Origin: Acidobacteriota bacterium
GTDB lineage: Bacteria > Acidobacteriota > UBA6911 > RPQK01
Reading direction: 5' to 3'
NCBI GenBank assembly: GCA_003819755.1
Contig: RPQK01000230.1
Coordinates: forward strand, 1 to 9,801
DNA length: 9,801 nt
Shown here: positions 6,367 to 9,801 of the stretch, in pieces
How positions within the stretch are numbered: position 1 is the first letter of the stretch
Layout of the letters: the number at the start of each line of letters is the position of its first letter
The notes under the pieces: generated by a model
Databases searched by the model: none
The model's input: only the letters and a program-made list of their open reading frames with translations
What the model was told of the DNA's origin: nothing
Position numbers and translations under genes: made by a program

Positions 6367-9300
6367 ATGTACAGGCGAATCCTTCTTGGCTTCCTCCTAA
6401 TTGTCTGCGTTTCCGCTGTCTTGGCCGATGGTCCCGCACGCTACCGCACGTCGGCCGAGATCAAGGCCCTCTTCGCCGATCCTCCGCGGGACTACGCGAC
6501 GGCCCCTCTCTGGGTCTGGAACGACAATCTCACCGATGCGCAGGTGCTTGAGACACTGCGTGATTTTGCTCGCCAGAAGGTGAAACAGGCGTTTGTCCAC
6601 CCTCGTCCCGGGCTCATGACTCCGTACTTGTCCCCCGAATGGTTTCGTCTGTGGAAGCTGGCTCTTGCTGAGGCCGAGCGTCTCGATATGAACCTGTGGA
6701 TTTACGACGAGAATTCCTACCCTTCGGGCTTTGCCGGAGGCTTCGTTCCCGACGCGATGCCTGAGTCGAGGGGGCGGGGGTTGATGCTGCGGGAAACGAT
6801 TGAGCCGCCCAAATGGTCCCCGGAACTGCTCGGTGTCTACCTGATCAACGACACTGGCTACAAAGATGTTTCCAGCCAGGTCCGGGACTCGGCTCAGCTG
6901 GCGACGGGGCGTTACGTCGTCGCATCTATCGCAAGAGCGCCGGAGCGCGCCTGGCACGGAGGCAAGTATTACGTGGATCTCCTCTATCCCGGGGTCACCC
7001 AGAAGTTCCTCGCAATAACACTGGACAGTTACAAGCGAGAAATTGGGGGGCAGTTTGGCAAGCGCGTGCCGGGCTCGTTTACGGACGAACCGGAACTGCG
7101 GCCTGCCGGAGGGCTTCCTTGGACCGAGGATCTCCCGGCTCAGTTTGAAAAGCGATGGGGATATCGCCTCACCGATCACCTGCCTGCCCTCTTTAAGCCG
7201 GCCGGCGATTGGAAAAAGGTGCGCCACCACTACTTCCAGACGCTCCTGGACCTGTTCATCGAGCGGTGGGCTAAGCCTTATTACGATTACTGCGAGCAGA
7301 ATCGTCTGGAGTTTACCGGGCATTACTGGGAGCACGAATGGCCCACTTGCATCTCGGTTCCCGACAACATGGCTCTTTCAGCGTGGCAGCAGAGGCCTGG
7401 AATCGACATCTTGATGAACCAGTACCGGGAGGACACCCACGCGCAATTCGGCAATGTCCGGTCGGTCAAGGAAATCTCGAGCCTCGCGAACCAGCTGGGC
7501 AGGCGCCGGACTATCTGTGAGGCCTACGGCGCCGGCGGGTGGGACCTGCGCTTCGAAGACATGAAGCGCATCGGCGACTGGATGTATGCGCTGGGCGTCA
7601 ATACGCTCGATCAGCATCTGAGTTATGTGACGCTGCGCGGCGCCCGAAAGCGAGATCACCCGCAATCCTTCGCTTCTCATGAGCCGTGGTGGGAGGCCTA
7701 CCACGTTTCCGCCACCTATTTCTCCCGGCTGTCGCTGGCCCTGTCGCAAGGCGAGCAAATCAACAAAATCCTTCTGCTCGAGCCGACAACGACCGCTTGG
7801 ATGTACAACGCGGCCGGCCAGGCTGAGGCCGATTCCCCGCTCGCAAAGCTCGGGAACAGCTTCCAGACGCTCGTGGTCGATTTGGAGAAAGCCCAGGTGG
7901 AGTTCGATCTCGGCTGCGAGGACGTGATGCAGCGGCACGGCTCCGTGGACGGAAAGACACTTCGCATCGGCGAGCGTGCCTACTCGGTTGTCGTGCTGCC
8001 GCCTCTGGCTGAAAACCTGAATAGCGCGACTGTGGACCTGCTGTTGAGTTTCCTTCAAACGGGCGGCCGTATTCTCTCCTGCTCAGAGCCGCCCGAGCGG
8101 GTGAGCGGCAGCGTATCCGACAAGGGGCGGGCGTTGGGGAGCCAGCCGGGTTGGCAGCGGATCGAGGCCGAGCAACTGGTGAGCTTGCTGGCGGGCGAAA
8201 ACCGGGACGGGCTTGTGATCAAGCGGAAGCCGGCGGACCAGGGAATCCTGTACCACCAACGAAGGAAGCTCGAAGACGGAGAATTGGTGTTCCTCGCCAA
8301 TTCCAGCATTGACCACCCGGCGGCGGGAACAATAACGGCTTCGGGGCGCGGCGCGGAAGAGTGGGATCTGGAAACCGGGAGAATCGAAGCCGCCGCCTTC
8401 AATCCATCCGGCGCAAGGGTGGAAATCGTGTTCGAGCTTCCTCCCTCCGGTTCGCGCCTTTTCCTGATCACCCGCGAAAACCGGAAGCCGGCGACCAGCC
8501 CCGCACCCGTGTTCTCTCCGGTGGCTACTTCCGAGCGGGTCGTCATTCGGCCTATCGGACCGAATGTCCTCGTGCTCGACTACGTCGATCTGCAGGTGGC
8601 GGGAGAGAAACACCAGGCCACCTATTTCTACCCGGCGAACCAGATTCTGTTCAAGAAAAACGGGTTCGATCGGAATCCGTGGGACAGCGCGGTTCAGTTT
8701 CGGGACGAGCTGATTTCTAAGAAGCTGGCGCCCAACGGTGGATTCGAGGCTCGTTATCGCTTCACGATCGACGGGCCGGTGCCGCCGGACCTGGCGCTGG
8801 TGGTTGAGCGTCCCGATCTCTATACCGTCAGCTGTAATGGTCGGACTCTCACGCCGCGGGCGGGACAGTGGTGGCTGGATCGAGCTTTCGGGAAGATCAA
8901 CATTGCGGCTGCTGCCCGTTCCGGAGAAAACGAAGTGCTTCTGAAAGCGGCGGCGTTCTCGATCTACCATGAGCTTGAGGCGGCCTATCTGCTCGGTACG
9001 TTCCAACTGAAGCCCACTCGGAAAGGCTTTGTGATCAGTCCGGCCACTGACCTGCAGATGGGTGCCTGGAATGAACAGGGCATGCCTTTTTACAGCCAGG
9101 GAGTCAGCTACTTGCGCCGCTTTAATGTCCAGACGCCGTCTTCCGGGTATGTTGTCCGGCTTGGCGCCTGGTACGGGAGTGTGGCGAAGGTGAGGGTCAA
9201 TGGGCGGGAGGCGGGATACATCACCTCGCCACCCTGGTCCCTGGATGTCTCCCAGCTGGTGAAGGCCGGGTCCAACGAGGTCGAGGTGATCGCCATCGGG

Positions 9301-9465
9301 ACCCTGAAAAACACGCTTGGCCCGCATCACGGCAAACCTGGCTTGGGAACCGCATGGCCGGCCATGTTCACCAAGGGACCCGAGGCCGGCCCGCCGCCAG
9401 GACAGGAGTATTCGACAGTCGGGTATGGGCTGTTCCAGGCGTTTGAGTTGCTGGAGAGGAAGTAG
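6367..9465 (+). CDS. Exported GH106-like (alpha-L-rhamnosidase-like) glycoside hydrolase
   Basis: 1032-residue protein starting with a clear signal peptide (MYRRILLGFLLIVCVSAVLA, cleavage likely after Ala20). The N-terminal catalytic half resembles the GH106/PF17132 group: PLWVWNDNLTDAQVLETL, LSPEWFRLWKLALAEAERL, LWIYDENSYPSGFAGG, FTDEPE (238-243), GHYWEHEW (318-325) and ICEAYGAGGWDLRFEDMKR with Glu385. Acidic residues in these motifs are the likely catalytic or metal-binding set, but I cannot assign acid and base. Beta-rich regions follow, and the last part (about 925-1032; VRVNGREAGYITSPPWSLDVSQLV) looks like the galactose-binding-like jelly roll of GH2-type enzymes, with a similar segment near 800-880. 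Family members act on rhamnose-containing plant or bacterial glycans; the exact sugar here is unknown. I chose the ATG at 6367 over an in-frame ATG at 6259: the extra 36 residues come from the 9-bp repeat array (EVFEVLEVL) and would bury the signal peptide. The chosen ATG has no evident Shine-Dalgarno. Divergent from korA, with no functional link to it. Confidence 0.85.
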   Translation: MYRRILLGFLLIVCVSAVLADGPARYRTSAEIKALFADPPRDYATAPLWVWNDNLTDAQVLETLRDFARQKVKQAFVHPRPGLMTPYLSPEWFRLWKLALAEAERLDMNLWIYDENSYPSGFAGGFVPDAMPESRGRGLMLRETIEPPKWSPELLGVYLINDTGYKDVSSQVRDSAQLATGRYVVASIARAPERAWHGGKYYVDLLYPGVTQKFLAITLDSYKREIGGQFGKRVPGSFTDEPELRPAGGLPWTEDLPAQFEKRWGYRLTDHLPALFKPAGDWKKVRHHYFQTLLDLFIERWAKPYYDYCEQNRLEFTGHYWEHEWPTCISVPDNMALSAWQQRPGIDILMNQYREDTHAQFGNVRSVKEISSLANQLGRRRTICEAYGAGGWDLRFEDMKRIGDWMYALGVNTLDQHLSYVTLRGARKRDHPQSFASHEPWWEAYHVSATYFSRLSLALSQGEQINKILLLEPTTTAWMYNAAGQAEADSPLAKLGNSFQTLVVDLEKAQVEFDLGCEDVMQRHGSVDGKTLRIGERAYSVVVLPPLAENLNSATVDLLLSFLQTGGRILSCSEPPERVSGSVSDKGRALGSQPGWQRIEAEQLVSLLAGENRDGLVIKRKPADQGILYHQRRKLEDGELVFLANSSIDHPAAGTITASGRGAEEWDLETGRIEAAAFNPSGARVEIVFELPPSGSRLFLITRENRKPATSPAPVFSPVATSERVVIRPIGPNVLVLDYVDLQVAGEKHQATYFYPANQILFKKNGFDRNPWDSAVQFRDELISKKLAPNGGFEARYRFTIDGPVPPDLALVVERPDLYTVSCNGRTLTPRAGQWWLDRAFGKINIAAAARSGENEVLLKAAAFSIYHELEAAYLLGTFQLKPTRKGFVISPATDLQMGAWNEQGMPFYSQGVSYLRRFNVQTPSSGYVVRLGAWYGSVAKVRVNGREAGYITSPPWSLDVSQLVKAGSNEVEVIAIGTLKNTLGPHHGKPGLGTAWPAMFTKGPEAGPPPGQEYSTVGYGLFQAFELLERK

Positions 9466-9490
9466 GGGCCAAAAGCAGGGGCGAAGGGAG

Positions 9491-9550
9491 AGGGGCAAAG
9501 GATCAAAGGATCAAAGGGAAAGGGGCAAAGGATCAAAGGATCAAAGGGGC
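9491..9550. repeat. 30-bp tandem duplication inside the G/A-rich arm
   Basis: Positions 9491-9520 and 9521-9550 match at 28 of 30 bases (the two differences are at the last two bases). Each copy contains two GATCAAAG units after AGGGGCAAAG, so the duplication is a second level above the 8-bp unit. Confidence 0.88.
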
Positions 9551-9640
9551 AGAGGGGCGAAGGGAAAACGGAAGGGGCGGAGGGGTGAAGGGGCGGAGGG
9601 GCGGAGGGAAAACCGGTCAAGAAGTCGGTTTCCATTCTTC

Positions 9641-9801
9641 TTCTCCCTTTGCCCCTCTGCCCCTTTGCCCCTCTGCCCCTTTGATCCTTTGCCCCTTTCC
9701 CTCCGCCCCTTCGCCCCTTCACCCCTTCCGTTCTCCCTTTGCCCCTCTGCCCCTTTGCCCCTCTGCCCCTTTGATCCTTTGCCCCTTTCCCTCCGCCCCT
9801 T
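9641..9801. repeat. 90-bp period direct repeat in the C/T-rich arm, cut by the window end
   Basis: Positions 9641-9711 and 9731-9801 are identical over 71 bases, giving a 90-bp period; the second copy is cut by the window edge. Within each copy the 8-bp words GCCCCTYT, one GATCCTTT and a CCGCCCCTTCGCCCCTT section occur in the same order, so this is a higher-order repeat made from short units. Confidence 0.93.

Larger units (their letters stand above)
9474..9801. repeat. Large inverted low-complexity array of about 8-bp units (G/A-rich then C/T-rich)
   Basis: Starting 9 bp after the hydrolase stop, the + strand is G/A-rich to about 9611 (units such as GGGGCAAA, GGATCAAA, GGGGCGGA). It then passes through a spacer of about 30 bp that holds a small hairpin (AACCG...CGGTT, 9611-9630) and becomes the C/T-rich reverse complement of the same vocabulary from about 9640 to the window end. 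Larger blocks are also mirrored: the reverse complement of the C/T arm contains the succession GGGAAAGGGGCAAAGGATC and GGGGCAGAGGGGC also found at 9516-9558, where one extra 8-bp unit is inserted. ORFs crossing this region are compositional artefacts. It could serve as the hydrolase terminator region. The array is still running at the last base. Confidence 0.9.

Noticed and set aside
8083..9498. 471-codon minus-strand ORF opposite the hydrolase
   Set aside because: Antisense shadow of a gene with clear domains; no recognisable domain or Shine-Dalgarno support.
9327..9722. Minus-strand ORF of 131 codons rich in Pro, Leu and charged residues
   Set aside because: It is a translation of the low-complexity array and the antisense of the hydrolase 3' end; no start signal or domain.

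Overview
The window reads as ordinary high-GC bacterial chromosome. It most resembles Acidobacteriota (Bryobacterales/Solibacter-like). This rests on the CadC-like regulator (OmpR-type winged helix, TolB-like domain and TPRs in one protein), a protein type much expanded in that phylum, and on the GH106-like secreted hydrolase. The phylum is an inference; no rRNA or marker gene is present.

Layout, left to right. (1) The left edge holds the N-terminal part of an exported protein on the minus strand (1-441, runs off the window). (2) Divergent from it, behind a clear sigma70-type promoter (534-561), is a 598-residue winged-helix/TolB-like/TPR regulator (591-2387, +). (3) Convergent with it, 18 bp away, is a probable lipoprotein with six EF-hand calcium loops (2406-2999, -). 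Its upstream leader can be drawn as a multi-helix RNA next to the Shine-Dalgarno. (4) The minus-strand operon korA-korB (6137 to 3320) encodes a two-gene 2-oxoacid:ferredoxin oxidoreductase (fused gamma-alpha subunit and TPP/Fe-S beta subunit). (5) Divergent from korA is a 1032-residue exported GH106-like (alpha-L-rhamnosidase-like) glycoside hydrolase (6367-9465, +). (6) The right edge (9474-9801) is a large low-complexity array still running when the window ends.

The most unusual feature is the intergenic DNA, not the genes. Four intergenic spaces carry the same architecture built from different words: a short unit (9, 7 or about 8 bp) tandemly repeated in one orientation, a 20-40 bp spacer, then the same unit in the opposite orientation, so that each can form a long hairpin. 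Two arrays with the same 9-bp unit (GACCTCAAR) lie on either side of korAB (3232-3321 and 6221-6313). A 7-bp array (CGGTGAA) fills the korA-korB gap, and a purine/pyrimidine-skewed array of about 8-bp units with a 90-bp higher-order period follows the hydrolase. The arrays abut or overlap gene ends and generate false upstream starts for korB and the hydrolase, which I corrected. What the arrays do is unknown. Transcript-end or stability hairpins, or by-products of template switching, are the leading explanations.

The genes do not form one pathway. korAB is a central-metabolism unit, the hydrolase is for extracellular glycan breakdown, and the regulator and EF-hand protein have no visible functional link to either. 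I see no CRISPR array, tRNA, rRNA, transposase or phage gene.
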